Below the pieces are notes generated by a model. The model was given only the letters and a program-made list of their open reading frames with translations, was not told the DNA's origin and made no database searches. The position numbers and the translations under genes are program-made. From Flavobacteriales bacterium (GTDB taxonomy: Bacteria; Bacteroidota; Bacteroidia; Flavobacteriales_F; PHOS-HE28), in contig JADJTW010000032.1 in NCBI GenBank assembly GCA_016710965.1, forward strand, positions 203,101-267,100: DNA of 64,000 nt, in the 5' to 3' direction. This document shows, one piece after another, positions 45,843 through 54,454 of this stretch; the first letter of the stretch is position 1, and every line of letters starts with the position of its first letter.

Positions 45843-46153
45843 AGCTGGTCGCAGCAGTTCTCCAGGTCCTTGATGATCTTCAGGAAGGCAGGCTGGGCAA
45901 GATGGTAATAACTGTACTTGCCCTCCTTTTCCACGGCGAGCAAGCCCTTGTCGCGCATGAGCGTGAGGTGCTGGCTCAGGATCGCCTGTTCAATGCCCAG
46001 CACTTCCACCAGGTCGTTCACGCACATGCGCTTCTTTCCTCCCAGCAGATCGAGGATCGCCAGGCGCTGCGGATGCGCGGCGACTTTCAGCAGCTCGCTG
46101 GCGCGTACCAGTTTCTCATTGCCGATGCGCTCGTCGAGTGTTGTGATGGCCAT
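45839..46153 (-). CDS. ArsR-family repressor, probable persulfide sensor
   Basis: Winged-helix repressor of 104 residues: AHPQRLAILDLLGGKKRMC, recognition helix region GIEQAILSQHLTLMRDKGLL, wing EKEGKYSYYHL. Cysteines are C44 and the terminal pair C100-C101. The full CxC arsenic motif is absent, so sensing of persulfides through two cysteines, as in SqrR/BigR, is possible but not shown. Start is ATG 46153 rather than an upstream TTG. The perfect TATAGC-N6-GCTATA palindrome in its promoter is the likely operator. Confidence 0.88.
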   Translation of the reverse strand: MAITTLDERIGNEKLVRASELLKVAAHPQRLAILDLLGGKKRMCVNDLVEVLGIEQAILSQHLTLMRDKGLLAVEKEGKYSYYHLAQPAFLKIIKDLENCCDQL

Positions 46154-46173
46154 GGCTTGATCGCTCAATGGCG

Positions 46174-46197
46174 CAAATGTATAGCGACAATGCTATA
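46174..46197 (-). promoter_or_regulatory. ArsR-operon promoter and operator
   Basis: On the minus strand TACATTTG (46181 to 46174) is a perfect TAnnTTTG -7 element. The palindrome TATAGCGACAATGCTATA (46180-46197) overlaps it, so bound repressor would block RNA polymerase. It also covers the possible upstream start of the divergent CRP/FNR gene. Confidence 0.75.
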
Positions 46198-46852
46198 TGA
46201 CTATGTGAGGATCCGCGCTCACGAGCTACATTTCGGCATGTTCACCGATAAGGCGTTGCAGGAAGCGTTCGATCATGCGGTCGTGCGGCGCTCCTTTCCG
46301 GCGGGTGCGGTCATCATGAGCCCTGGCGATACCATCACGCATGTGCCGATCGTGGCCAAGGGTAGCTTGCGCATACTGGCCCAGGACGCCGAAGGGCATG
46401 AGCGTTTCCTGTACCACATCATGCCAGGGGAGTCCTGCGCGATGTCGCTCACTTGCTGCAGCTCGAAGCGCACCAGTTCCGTGCTGGCCGTGGTGGAGGA
46501 GGATGCGGAACTGCTCATGGTGCCGGCACAGTCCATGGACGAGTGGATGGTGTACCCGGAGTGGCGACGGTACGTGAGCGATACACAGGCCCAGCGCTTC
46601 AGTGAACTGCTGGATACGATCGAAGTGGTGGCCTTCCAACGGCTCGATGAGCAATTGTGGGACTATCTGACCAAGAGGGCGCAAGCCACCGGGAGCACGA
46701 CCTTGAAGCTGACGCATCAGGATATCGCCAACGAGCTCAACTCGCCGCGCGAGGTCATCACACGGTTGTTGCACCAATTGCAGGCACGCGGCCGCGTGAC
46801 CATATCACGAGGCGTGCTGGAAGTCCACCTGGCCCAAGGGCACGAAGCCTGA
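46190..46852 (+). CDS. CRP/FNR-family transcription regulator
   Basis: Regulator of 220 residues (204 if it starts at ATG 46238). The effector domain has HVPIVAKGSLRILAQD and PGESCAMSLTCC, a Cys-rich loop conserved in Bacteroidota members of this family that may sense redox. The C-terminal winged helix has THQDIANELNSPREVITRLL; the R-E-x-x-x-R of the recognition helix is the CRP type, which reads GTGA half-sites. GTGA-N6-TCAC sites precede SQR, peroxiredoxin, persulfide dioxygenase and the DUF2892 operon, so this is a good candidate for their regulator. Its stop abuts the convergent thioredoxin stop. Confidence 0.9.
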   Translation: MLYDYVRIRAHELHFGMFTDKALQEAFDHAVVRRSFPAGAVIMSPGDTITHVPIVAKGSLRILAQDAEGHERFLYHIMPGESCAMSLTCCSSKRTSSVLAVVEEDAELLMVPAQSMDEWMVYPEWRRYVSDTQAQRFSELLDTIEVVAFQRLDEQLWDYLTKRAQATGSTTLKLTHQDIANELNSPREVITRLLHQLQARGRVTISRGVLEVHLAQGHEA

Positions 46853-47149
46853 TCAGAGGAATGGGGCGATGGCGGCCTGGAGCTCCGAGGCACGCACCAC
46901 GCCTGCGCGCCTCCACACGATGTTGCCGTTCTTGAAGATCGCAATGGTCGGAACTCCCTGGACCCGGTAAGCACTGGCAGCCGCCGGGTTGCGGTCGACA
47001 TCCACTTTGATGACCGTGGCGCGGTCGCCCACGAGCCCCTTGAATTCATCGAGGATGGGCTTCATCACCTTGCACGGTCCGCACCATTCGGCGAAGAAGT
47101 CCACGACAACGGGCTTGTCGCCCTGTATGAGATCTTGGAACCCGCTCAT
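46853..47149 (-). CDS. Thioredoxin
   Basis: Thioredoxin of 98 residues with the active site EWCGPCK (C23, C26) and the cis-proline loop GVPTIAIFKNG. Cytoplasmic, no signal peptide. The start is set by the ATGA overlap with the rhodanese stop. Together they are suited to moving or reducing sulfane sulfur; the operon begins at the DUF2892 gene. Confidence 0.92.
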   Translation of the reverse strand: MSGFQDLIQGDKPVVVDFFAEWCGPCKVMKPILDEFKGLVGDRATVIKVDVDRNPAAASAYRVQGVPTIAIFKNGNIVWRRAGVVRASELQAAIAPFL

Positions 47150-47451
47150 CGTGCCCTTATTGCCTGTAGCTTCATCCAAGCTCCGCCATTGTATGCCGTG
47201 TATCCATGGTCGCGCAGGATGTCCGCTGCCGCTCTGCTGCGCATTCCGCTGGCGCAGCACGTGATCACCGGTCGGTCCTTCGGGACCCGATGCAACTGCT
47301 GCTCGAGCTTGTCGAGGGGGATGTTCAGCGAGCCCGAAGGATGCCCACCGGCGTATTCGCTGGCTGTGCGCACATCGACAAGGGTCGCACCATCGGCGAT
47401 CAGTCGCCCGATATCGACCTTGGGTCCTAGTCCGAAGAGGGTGCGTAGCAT
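47146..47451 (-). CDS. Single-domain rhodanese
   Basis: Sulfurtransferase of 101 residues with catalytic C66 in the loop CCASGMRSRAA (C-x4-R), preceded by another Cys. LVDVRTASEYAGGHPSGSLNIP is the family substrate-domain motif. It takes sulfane sulfur from persulfides or thiosulfate to thiols. It follows DUF6132 by 12 bp and overlaps thioredoxin by ATGA. Confidence 0.92.
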   Translation of the reverse strand: MLRTLFGLGPKVDIGRLIADGATLVDVRTASEYAGGHPSGSLNIPLDKLEQQLHRVPKDRPVITCCASGMRSRAAADILRDHGYTAYNGGAWMKLQAIRAR

Positions 47452-47463
47452 GGTTCAGCGGTT

Positions 47464-47670
47464 CTATACAGTGCTGGAGGACTTCGATCCCGACCCGCCA
47501 AGCGTGTTGCCGACGAGGCCGCCCATCAAAGTCCCGTACAAGGTGCTGTTCAGGGGATCCGATGTGATGGCGCATGATCCCGAGGCGCATCCGACGAATC
47601 GCCAGTAGAGCCAACCTGCGAGCGCTCCGAGCGCTGCGACCGAAAGGGTCATCCACCAGATGCGCTTCAT
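47464..47670 (-). CDS. DUF6132 small membrane protein
   Basis: Membrane protein of 68 residues with one or two helices (MTLSVAALGALAGWLYWRFV and STLYGTLMGGLVGNTLGG) flanking the motif GCASGSCAITSDP. Two cysteines near the membrane fit the family pattern. Role unknown; repeatedly seen with rhodaneses in Bacteroidota. Overlaps DUF2892 by ATGA. Confidence 0.8.
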   Translation of the reverse strand: MKRIWWMTLSVAALGALAGWLYWRFVGCASGSCAITSDPLNSTLYGTLMGGLVGNTLGGSGSKSSSTV

Positions 47671-47867
47671 TTCCTTGCCGTGCTTATTCCGAATGGCAGG
47701 TACAAGGGGCAGAAAGCGAGGAAGCTGGTGAGCAGGAACACGCCGCCAAGGACAAGGAGGACAGTGGCCACGGTGCCACCGATGATGCCCGTGAGGTACA
47801 GCGCCGCAATGACCACCACTAGAAGCAGTCGCACGATGCGGTCCGCGGATCCCATGTTCGTCTTCAT
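47667..47867 (-). CDS. DUF2892 (YgaP-like) membrane protein
   Basis: Membrane protein of 66 residues, the YgaP transmembrane module without its rhodanese: MGSADRIVRLLLVVVIAAL, then a GGVFLLTSFLAFCPLYLPFG segment with a conserved Cys. In YgaP this module is fused to rhodanese; here the rhodanese is two genes away in the same operon. The start at 47867 (MKTNMGS) is preferred over an in-frame TTG. First gene of the operon and preceded by the shared promoter layout. Confidence 0.88.
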   Translation of the reverse strand: MKTNMGSADRIVRLLLVVVIAALYLTGIIGGTVATVLLVLGGVFLLTSFLAFCPLYLPFGISTARK

Positions 47868-47883
47868 ATCATTCAAGTTTCAG

Positions 47884-47927
47884 CAAAGGTCGCCAGCAGG
47901 ATGAAGTTCGCCTGTGACGATCATCAC
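47884..47927 (-). promoter_or_regulatory. DUF2892 operon promoter with GTGA-N6-TCAC operator
   Basis: GTGACGATCATCAC (47914-47927) and, on the minus strand, GACCTTTG (47891 to 47884) as -7. Centre to last -7 base is 36.5 bp, as at the other promoters of this set. The operator matches the proximal persulfide dioxygenase site except at two positions. Confidence 0.7.
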
Positions 47928-47938
47928 CCAAGAAGCGA

Positions 47939-48322
47939 TCAGACCAACGGGGTCGCGCACGCCACCACGTGCCCGTCCGGATCGGCATAGTAGGCCACCC
48001 GATGGCCCCAGTCCCGGTCGGCTTCAGCGCTGACCAGCGTGGCATCGGCGCCTTCCGCACGCTGGATCAACGCCGGCAGGTCATCCACCAGCAGGTACAG
48101 TTCGCAACGCGGAACACCTTGCGCCTTCGCCGGATGCGGAAGCGGGCCGCTGATGATGCGCGCGATGCCGCTTTCGGGCATCAAGCCCAGCTTGCATCCG
48201 CCCGGCAATGCGAACTCCGTCATGCCAGGGACGCTGAGCGTTGGCGACCACCCGAGGAGGATCTCGTAGAACCGCGCGCTGCGTTGCTGGTCGGCAACGT
48301 AAAGGATGAACTCTACGGTCAT
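47939..48322 (-). CDS. VOC (glyoxalase-like) protein
   Basis: Vicinal-oxygen-chelate fold protein of 127 residues: MTVEFILYVADQQRSARFYE, central PRCELYLLVDDL and C-terminal YADPDGHVVACATP. These small proteins act as lyases, dioxygenases or resistance proteins; substrate cannot be inferred. It lies 13 bp after the TauE/SafE gene of the cco cluster and may be its last gene. The presence of YFADPDG-type Glu/His metal positions is only partial. Confidence 0.88.
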   Translation of the reverse strand: MTVEFILYVADQQRSARFYEILLGWSPTLSVPGMTEFALPGGCKLGLMPESGIARIISGPLPHPAKAQGVPRCELYLLVDDLPALIQRAEGADATLVSAEADRDWGHRVAYYADPDGHVVACATPLV

Positions 48323-48335
48323 GCAGGCGCGAAGG

Positions 48336-49040
48336 TCAGTGACATCCCGCCACCTGCGACGTCATGGCCGGATCGGGCGGACTGATGAAGGGGATGCCCA
48401 GGCCTGCACCCCGGAGCAGGAGCATGATCGCCAGCGCACCAATAGCCACGGGTGCGAAGCGGCGCAAGTAGTGCCTCGTGCGGTTGCCTGCCAGTCCTCC
48501 GCTCATGCGTACCGCTATCAATGCGGGCCACGTGGCCGCACCGAAGACGAGCATGAAGACCGCGCCTTGCCAGAGGTCTGCCTGTGCAGACGCTCCGATG
48601 GCCGCTGCATAGACCAGCCCGCAGGGAAGCAGGCCATTCAGCATGCCGGTGAGCAGGAGGCCTTCCGGTGCCGTGCGCGACAGGTTGCGCGCCAGACGCC
48701 CGCGCAGCCGCCCGACGACCAACGCCAGTCGCGATCCTCCGCCCCAACGTTCGAGCACGCCGGGGATCACTGCGGCAAGCAGCAGCAGCAAACCCGCTGC
48801 GATGGAAAGGCTCCGTTGCAGCCCGGCCATGGCCACTCCCTGGCCCATGGCGCCGAATGCAATACCGATGAGCACGTACATGAAGAGCCGTCCGCTGTTC
48901 ATCAGCAGCGCCGATGAGAGCCTCGCACGCCACCCTTTGCCACGCACAGGTACCGCCAACGCTATGGGCCCGCACATGCCCACGCAGTGCGCGCTGCCCG
49001 CAACACCGAGCACGAAGGCCGTGGCGAGCATCGTGTTCAT
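48336..49040 (-). CDS. TauE/SafE-like membrane protein of the cbb3 cluster
   Basis: Membrane protein of 234 residues beginning TAFVLGVAGSAHCVGMCGPI, the Cys/His motif of the UreH/SafE-like protein routinely found after fixH in Bacteroidota; a second motif is LLTGMLNGLLPCGLVYAA. The Cys and Met content suggests a role in copper delivery to cbb3 oxidase (known from context of the family, not shown here). It overlaps fixH by ATGA. Confidence 0.9.
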   Translation of the reverse strand: MNTMLATAFVLGVAGSAHCVGMCGPIALAVPVRGKGWRARLSSALLMNSGRLFMYVLIGIAFGAMGQGVAMAGLQRSLSIAAGLLLLLAAVIPGVLERWGGGSRLALVVGRLRGRLARNLSRTAPEGLLLTGMLNGLLPCGLVYAAAIGASAQADLWQGAVFMLVFGAATWPALIAVRMSGGLAGNRTRHYLRRFAPVAIGALAIMLLLRGAGLGIPFISPPDPAMTSQVAGCH

Positions 49041-49474
49041 GGCACCACCAGCTTCTCCTCCGTGTAGTACTGGGTTCCACTGGCCGCCCAGGAAAGCAGC
49101 GCATCGTAGCGACCTCGGCGCAGGTCGAGCGGTGCCGTGCTGAAGGCGGCATCCACCACATGGTCTATCGTGACCGTGCGATCCGCTGTCGGGTCGTTCG
49201 GTCGGCGCAACGTCAGCACCCCGGTGATGGTCGTGCCGCGCAACTCCTCGGGGAAGCGCAGTGCGATGCGGTGGTCTTGCACGACGATCCCGACAGGCGC
49301 CGTTAGAGCAAGGGCTCGCGTGGTCTCATCGATGCGTGATTGATAGGCGAGTTCCTGCTTGTAGTACGATTCCGTCACGAGCGGCTCCGGGTTCCGTGCG
49401 GCCATCACCAGGAACCACGCCATCAGGCCGACGAATGCGATAAGCACCAGCAGTATTCCTTTTCCCCAGTTCAT
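49037..49474 (-). CDS. ccoH: FixH-family protein
   Basis: Membrane-anchored periplasmic protein of 145 residues: one N-terminal helix (GKGILLVLIAFVGLMAWFLV), then the family motif VTESYYKQELAYQSRID and a beta domain. CcoH/FixH helps assemble cbb3 oxidase. It overlaps both ccoG and the TauE/SafE gene by ATGA, showing tight co-expression. Confidence 0.92.
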   Translation of the reverse strand: MNWGKGILLVLIAFVGLMAWFLVMAARNPEPLVTESYYKQELAYQSRIDETTRALALTAPVGIVVQDHRIALRFPEELRGTTITGVLTLRRPNDPTADRTVTIDHVVDAAFSTAPLDLRRGRYDALLSWAASGTQYYTEEKLVVP

Positions 49475-50899
49475 GATCCGATGATGTGCATTGGTCCGAC
49501 GAATGAAGTGGCCACTTTCTCCAGGAGCTTGTCTCCGCTGTACACGCCGATCACCACGCGCGTCTTCATGCCATCGAGCTGGTCCTTGCCCAGGATGATG
49601 AAGATCTCGCCCGCAGCGAGCTCGCCTGCTTTCAGTTGCAGCGGCTTGCCCACCACCATCACCTCGCCTTCGAGGTTCATCACCTCCAGGTGGATGGGCA
49701 GGTCATGCGGCGTCTTGTTCATCGTCTTCAGCGCGTACATGTTGCTGATGCGTCCATCCGGTCGCTGTTGGAAGAGCACCCCTGGCGTGCGCAACAAGGT
49801 CGTCTCCGTATCGGTGCGCACCAGGATCATGGTGGTGAGCACGCCCACCAGGATCAGCAGCACCGCGCTGTACGCCTTCATCCGCAGGTTGAAGGTGAAC
49901 GGCTTGCGATCGGCGATCTCCGTTTCGCTGGCATACCGCACCAGGCCGGTGGGCAGGCCCACGCCGACCATCATCTGATCGCACGCATCGATGCAGGCGG
50001 TGCAGTTCACGCACTCGAGCTGCGTGCCGTTGCGGATGTCGATGCCCGTGGGACAGACATGCACGCAGGCCTTGCAATCGATGCAATCGCCCTTGCCGGC
50101 CGCCGCGCGGTCCTCGCCCTTGCGGAACAGCCCTCGCGCTTCGCCGCGCACGTGGTCGTATGCGATCACCACGCTCTTGCGGTCGAGGAGTACGCCCTGC
50201 AAGCGGCCGTATGGGCACACCGTGGTGCATGCCTGCTCGCGGAAGAAGGCGAAGTTGCCGTAGAACGCGCCGCTGAAGGCGACCATGGCGAGCAAGCCGC
50301 CCATGTGCTGACCGGCGGGCTCGCGCATGATGTGCAACAGCTCATCGCTGCCGATGATGTACGCCAGGAAGGTGTTGCCGATGATGAAGCTGATGAAGAA
50401 GAACAGCACGTGCTTCGATCCCTTCTTCCACGCCTTGTCGATCGTGAGCGGGCCCTTGTTCAAGGACTGCTGCTGCTTCCAATCACCCTCGATCGCGTAT
50501 TCGATCCGGCGGAAGACATGCTCCATGAAGACCGTCTGCGGGCACGCCCATCCGCAGAACAAGCGGCCGAAGGCCACCGTGAAGAGCGCCACGAAGACCA
50601 CGAAGGCGAGGAAGCCGATCACGAAGATCAGGAAGTCCTGCGGCCAGAAGACCTGCCCGAAGAACACGAAGCGGCGCTCCACGAGGTTGATCATCAGGAG
50701 CGGCTCGTCACCGATGGAAATGAACGGGACCAGCGAGAAGGAGGATCAATAATGCATAAGCGACGAACTGGCGCTTGCGCGTGAAGCGGCCCGAGGGCTT
50801 CTTCGGATAGATCCACACCCGCTTGCCGTGCTTGTCCACGGTGCTGATCGCATCGCGGTAGCTCTCATCACGGCGGATATGAGCGGGTTGCTGGCTCAT
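49471..50899 (-). CDS. ccoG: Cytochrome c oxidase accessory protein CcoG, with a frameshift
   Basis: Ferredoxin-like membrane protein that supports copper handling in cbb3 oxidase assembly. From ATG 50899 the frame gives SQQPAHIRRDESYRDAIS up to LLILLLAGP and then stops at 50708. Removing one G from GGG at 50726-50728 restores AGPFISIGDEPLLMINLVERRF and the full protein (about 475 residues). The rest is normal: FCGWACPQTVFMEH, two 4Fe-4S motifs (CIDCKACVHVCP and CVNCTACIDAC), and a C-terminal Ig-like domain. Loss of function is unlikely given the intact remainder, so a sequencing error is favoured. Confidence 0.88.
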
Positions 50900-50900
50900 G

Positions 50901-51968
50901 CTAGCGGAGCACCGCCAGCTTCGTGCTGTCGGCCATCGGAACAGTGTCCGGGCGGACCGTGGTGCTGTCGGTTGCTGCGGGGTTCTCGGTCCACGGATCG
51001 CCCTGGGGCGGCTTCTGCGTGGCCGGTCCCGTGCCTTGCAAACTGAGGATGTAGCTGGCCACGGCCTGTATCTCGGCAGGGGAGAGCTGGGCCTTCCAGC
51101 TGATCATGCCCTTCTCCGGCACGCCGTACTTGATGGTCTTGAAGACGTTCTTCACGCCGCCACCGTGGATCCAGTACGCATCGGTGAGGTTGGGCCCCAC
51201 GGAGGTTTCGGAGCCTGCGGCATCGGCGCCATGGCAGGGGGTGCAGAACTGCGTGAAGGTGGCCTTGCCGTTGCTCAGGGCAGCGGCATCGGTAAGGGCG
51301 ATCACCGTGTTCTCGTCCACGGCAGCGGCCAGCGTGGCCATGTACGCGGCGATGTCGGCTTGTGCCTGCTCCATCTCCGCCACGTACTCCTCTTGTTGCA
51401 CCGGCCAGATGTCGATGACATGGACGTTGATCAAGTAGATGACGCCCCAGATGATGCTGCCGTAGAACAACCACACCCACCAAGGCGGCAGCACGTTGTC
51501 CAATTCGCGGATGCCATCGTAATTGTGATGGAGCATGATGTCGGGCTCCTGTTCCACCGCAGCCCTTCGCGTGAGGCGATCGAGCAGGCGCTGCGCCCAG
51601 CCCGGACCGGTGGCCGTCTGCTCCGCACCGCGTTCTTCCACCGCCGTGGTCATGCTGCGCGTTGCGCCGCGCACGAAATTCAATTGCACAAGGAGGATGA
51701 CGAAGAGGAAGACGTTCACGCCAACGAGCAGCCAGAAGAGCTGCAGCTCGTTCAGGTTCTCCGCAGGCGGCTGGTAGGCTTGCGCCTGCGCTTCCGTCGC
51801 CAGCATCAGCAGGAAGGGCACAAGCACCAGCCCCCGGCCGCCCGACCGGAAAGCCCTGGCAGCGCCGCCACCGCCCCACATCATGCGCAGGATCCCCGAC
51901 AGCGAGAGGATGATGACCGCTTGCACCACGGCCACGGCCATGAGGATGTAGTTCACCGTGGTGTCCAC
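50901..51968 (-). CDS. ccoP: cbb3 oxidase subunit CcoP (single haem c)
   Basis: Membrane-bound cytochrome c subunit of 355 residues. Three hydrophobic segments (about 5-25, 45-62, 75-98) precede the CcoP N-terminal motif HNYDGIRELDNVLPPWWVW with its helix, then one haem site FCTPCHGADAAG and the Met-ligand region. Classical CcoP has two haems; this one has one, as in other Bacteroidota. Start is taken as GTG 51968 (VDTTVNYILMAV), as no ATG fits. It ends 1 bp before ccoG. Confidence 0.88.
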   Translation of the reverse strand: MDTTVNYILMAVAVVQAVIILSLSGILRMMWGGGGAARAFRSGGRGLVLVPFLLMLATEAQAQAYQPPAENLNELQLFWLLVGVNVFLFVILLVQLNFVRGATRSMTTAVEERGAEQTATGPGWAQRLLDRLTRRAAVEQEPDIMLHHNYDGIRELDNVLPPWWVWLFYGSIIWGVIYLINVHVIDIWPVQQEEYVAEMEQAQADIAAYMATLAAAVDENTVIALTDAAALSNGKATFTQFCTPCHGADAAGSETSVGPNLTDAYWIHGGGVKNVFKTIKYGVPEKGMISWKAQLSPAEIQAVASYILSLQGTGPATQKPPQGDPWTENPAATDSTTVRPDTVPMADSTKLAVLR

Positions 51969-52161
51969 ATGACCACCGGAGGTGCTCCGGTGCGGCAACC
52001 GATGGCATGGCGCCTGGGCCGAACAAGGGCATCGAAGCGCCTTGGCGAGGCGCACAGCGGGACGCGGGCGGTGAGCGGAAGCGGACGTTCATCGGTGTCG
52101 GGTTTTGGCGTTTTCGGTCCAGCAGGGGCGAGGTCGGCCATGGGCGTAGCGCTGACCCTGG

Positions 52162-52275
52162 ACGCACCCACAGCAGTACGGCGATGAAGAAGCCGAAGAA
52201 GAGCAGGAAGGAGATCACCGGATAGATGGCGATGCCATCGATGGTGTCCAGGTGGTGCTTGATGAACTTGAGCAT
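52162..52275 (-). CDS. ccoQ: cbb3 oxidase subunit CcoQ, recognisable part
   Basis: Small membrane subunit. The first 38 residues (MLKFIKHHLDTIDGIAIY then the helix FLLFFGFFIAVLLWV) are clear CcoQ. After this the frame runs on without a stop through the ccoP region, while a neighbouring frame reads TPMADLAPAGPKTPK, resembling the usual acidic CcoQ tail. A small indel near 52150-52165 is therefore likely, and the true end is uncertain. Confidence 0.7.
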
Positions 52276-52285
52276 GGCGCGGTGA

Positions 52286-54448
52286 TCAAGGATTGTTCAG
52301 CTGCGCCGCCATCGGCTTCGCTTTGATGTCGGTGCCGAGCCGCTGCAGGTAGGCGATAAGCGCGATGATCTCCTTGTCGCTCTGCGCTTCTATGCCGTCC
52401 TTCTTCAACCCAGCGGCGATCAGATCGCTCTGCTTCACGAGGTCGCCGTTCGCACGACCGGCATAGTCGGCATCGTAGGGCACGCCCAGGGTGATCATCG
52501 CATCCATCTTGGCGCCCGTGGTGCTCGTGTCCAATGCGTGCTCATACAAGTGGTGGTACGGCGGCATCAGGGAACCAGGGCTCATGCTCGTGGGGTCGTA
52601 CATGTGGTAGTAGTGCCAGCTGTGCGGGTACTTGCCGCCAACACGCAGCAGGTCGGGTCCGGTGCGCTTGCTGCCCCATTGGAAGGGATGGTCGTACACG
52701 AACTCACCGGCCTTCGCGTACTCACCGTAGCGCTCCGTCTCGCTGCGGAACGGACGGATCATCTGGCTGTGGCAGGTGTAGCAACCCTCGCGCACATAGA
52801 TGTCGCGTCCGTGGAGCTCCAGCGGCGTGTACGGTTTCACGCTGGCGATGGTGGGCACATTGCTCTTCACCAGGAAGGTGGGCACCAATTCCAGCAGGCC
52901 ACCGATGGCCACCAGCACCAAGCTCGCAACGAGCATCTGTATCGGACGGCGTTCGATCCAGCGATGCCAGTGGCCACCGGTGCTCGCCTGTTCGTTCTTC
53001 TCCAGCGCCGGCGCTTCGGCATCCTCGTTGGCCACCAGCTTGCCCGCCTTCACCGTGCGCCACACGTTGTACACCATGATGAATGCGCCGATGAGGTAGA
53101 TGAGGCCGCCCAATGCACGCAACCAGTACGCGTAGCGGATCTCCAGCACGGTGTCCAGGAAGTTCTTGTACACCAGGTATCCGTCTGGGGTGAACTGCTT
53201 CCACATCAGGCTCTGGAAGAAGCCGGCGAAGTAGAGCGGTATGGCGTAGAACATGATGCCCAGCGTGCCCAGCCAGAAGTGCATGTTGGCCAGCTTCACC
53301 GAATAGAGCTTGGTGCCGAAGAGGCGGGGCACCAGCCAGTACACCATGCCGAAGGTCATGAAGCCGTTCCAGCCGATGCCGCCGATGTGCACGTGCGCCA
53401 CGATCCAATCCGTGAAGTGCGCGATCGCGTTGATCGACTTCAAGCTCAGCAGCGGCCCTTCGAGCGTGGCCATGCCGTAGCAGGTCACCGCCACCACGAA
53501 GAATTTCAGCACGGGGTCCTCGCGCACGCGGTCCCATGCGCCGCGCAGCGTAAGCAGGCCGTTGAGCATGCCGCCCCAACTGGGCGCTATGAGCATGATG
53601 CTGAACACCGTGCCCAGCGATTGCGCCCAATCCGGCAACGCGCTGTACAGCAAGTGGTGCGGACCGGCCCAGATGTACAGGAAGATGAGCGCCCAGAAGT
53701 GGATGATGCTGAGCTTGTAGCTGTACACCGGCCGGTTGGCGGCCTTCGGCAGGAAGTAGTACATCAGGCCCAGGAAGGGCGTGGTGAGGAAGAAGGCCAC
53801 CGCGTTGTGCCCGTACCACCACTGCACCAGCGCGTCCTGCACACCGGCGTACCAGCTGTAGCTCTTCGTCCAGGAAATGGGCAGCTCGATGCTGTTGACG
53901 ATGTGCAGCATGGCCACCGTTACCCACGTGGCGATGTAGAACCAGATGGCCACGTACAGGTGGCGCTCGCGGCGCTTGAGGATGGTGCCGAACATGTTGA
54001 TGCCGAAGACCACCCACACCAGGGTGATGAGGATGTCGATGGGCCACTCCAGCTCAGCGTACTCCTTGCCGGTGGTCATACCCAGCGGCAGGGTCATGGC
54101 CGCTGCGACGATGATGAGCTGCCAACCCCAGAAGTGGATGCGGCCCAGCAGGTCGCTGAACATGCGCGTCTTCAGCAGGCGCTGCAGGCTGTAGTAGACG
54201 CCGGCGAAGATGGCGTTGCCTACGAAGGCGAAGATCACCGCATTGGTATGCAACGGGCGCAACCGGCCGAACTTGGATCCCGCCAACCACGGAAGGGCCT
54301 TGATCCAGTGTACCAGCATCGGGCAGTGTTCAGGGCCCATCTCCGTGGCGATGATGAGCCCAACGAGCATGCCCACGATGCCCCAGAGGATGGTGACGAA
54401 GAGGAAGTTCTTGACGATGCGGTTGTCGTATTGGAATCGCTCGGTCAT
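52286..54448 (-). CDS. ccoNO: cbb3 cytochrome c oxidase, fused CcoN-CcoO
   Basis: High-affinity terminal oxidase core of 720 residues joining the haem-copper subunit CcoN (about 1-470, twelve helices) and the haem c subunit CcoO (about 510-720). CcoN ligands are visible in LRPLHTNAV, WWYGHNAVAFF, GPHHLLYSALPDW and VAHVHIGGIGWNGF; CcoO has one haem motif, REGCYTCHSQMIRP. It reduces oxygen to water and pumps protons. The fusion is typical of Bacteroidota. It lies between ccoS and ccoQ; ccoI is not seen. Confidence 0.96.
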   Translation of the reverse strand: MTERFQYDNRIVKNFLFVTILWGIVGMLVGLIIATEMGPEHCPMLVHWIKALPWLAGSKFGRLRPLHTNAVIFAFVGNAIFAGVYYSLQRLLKTRMFSDLLGRIHFWGWQLIIVAAAMTLPLGMTTGKEYAELEWPIDILITLVWVVFGINMFGTILKRRERHLYVAIWFYIATWVTVAMLHIVNSIELPISWTKSYSWYAGVQDALVQWWYGHNAVAFFLTTPFLGLMYYFLPKAANRPVYSYKLSIIHFWALIFLYIWAGPHHLLYSALPDWAQSLGTVFSIMLIAPSWGGMLNGLLTLRGAWDRVREDPVLKFFVVAVTCYGMATLEGPLLSLKSINAIAHFTDWIVAHVHIGGIGWNGFMTFGMVYWLVPRLFGTKLYSVKLANMHFWLGTLGIMFYAIPLYFAGFFQSLMWKQFTPDGYLVYKNFLDTVLEIRYAYWLRALGGLIYLIGAFIMVYNVWRTVKAGKLVANEDAEAPALEKNEQASTGGHWHRWIERRPIQMLVASLVLVAIGGLLELVPTFLVKSNVPTIASVKPYTPLELHGRDIYVREGCYTCHSQMIRPFRSETERYGEYAKAGEFVYDHPFQWGSKRTGPDLLRVGGKYPHSWHYYHMYDPTSMSPGSLMPPYHHLYEHALDTSTTGAKMDAMITLGVPYDADYAGRANGDLVKQSDLIAAGLKKDGIEAQSDKEIIALIAYLQRLGTDIKAKPMAAQLNNP

Positions 54449-54454
54449 GACGGT

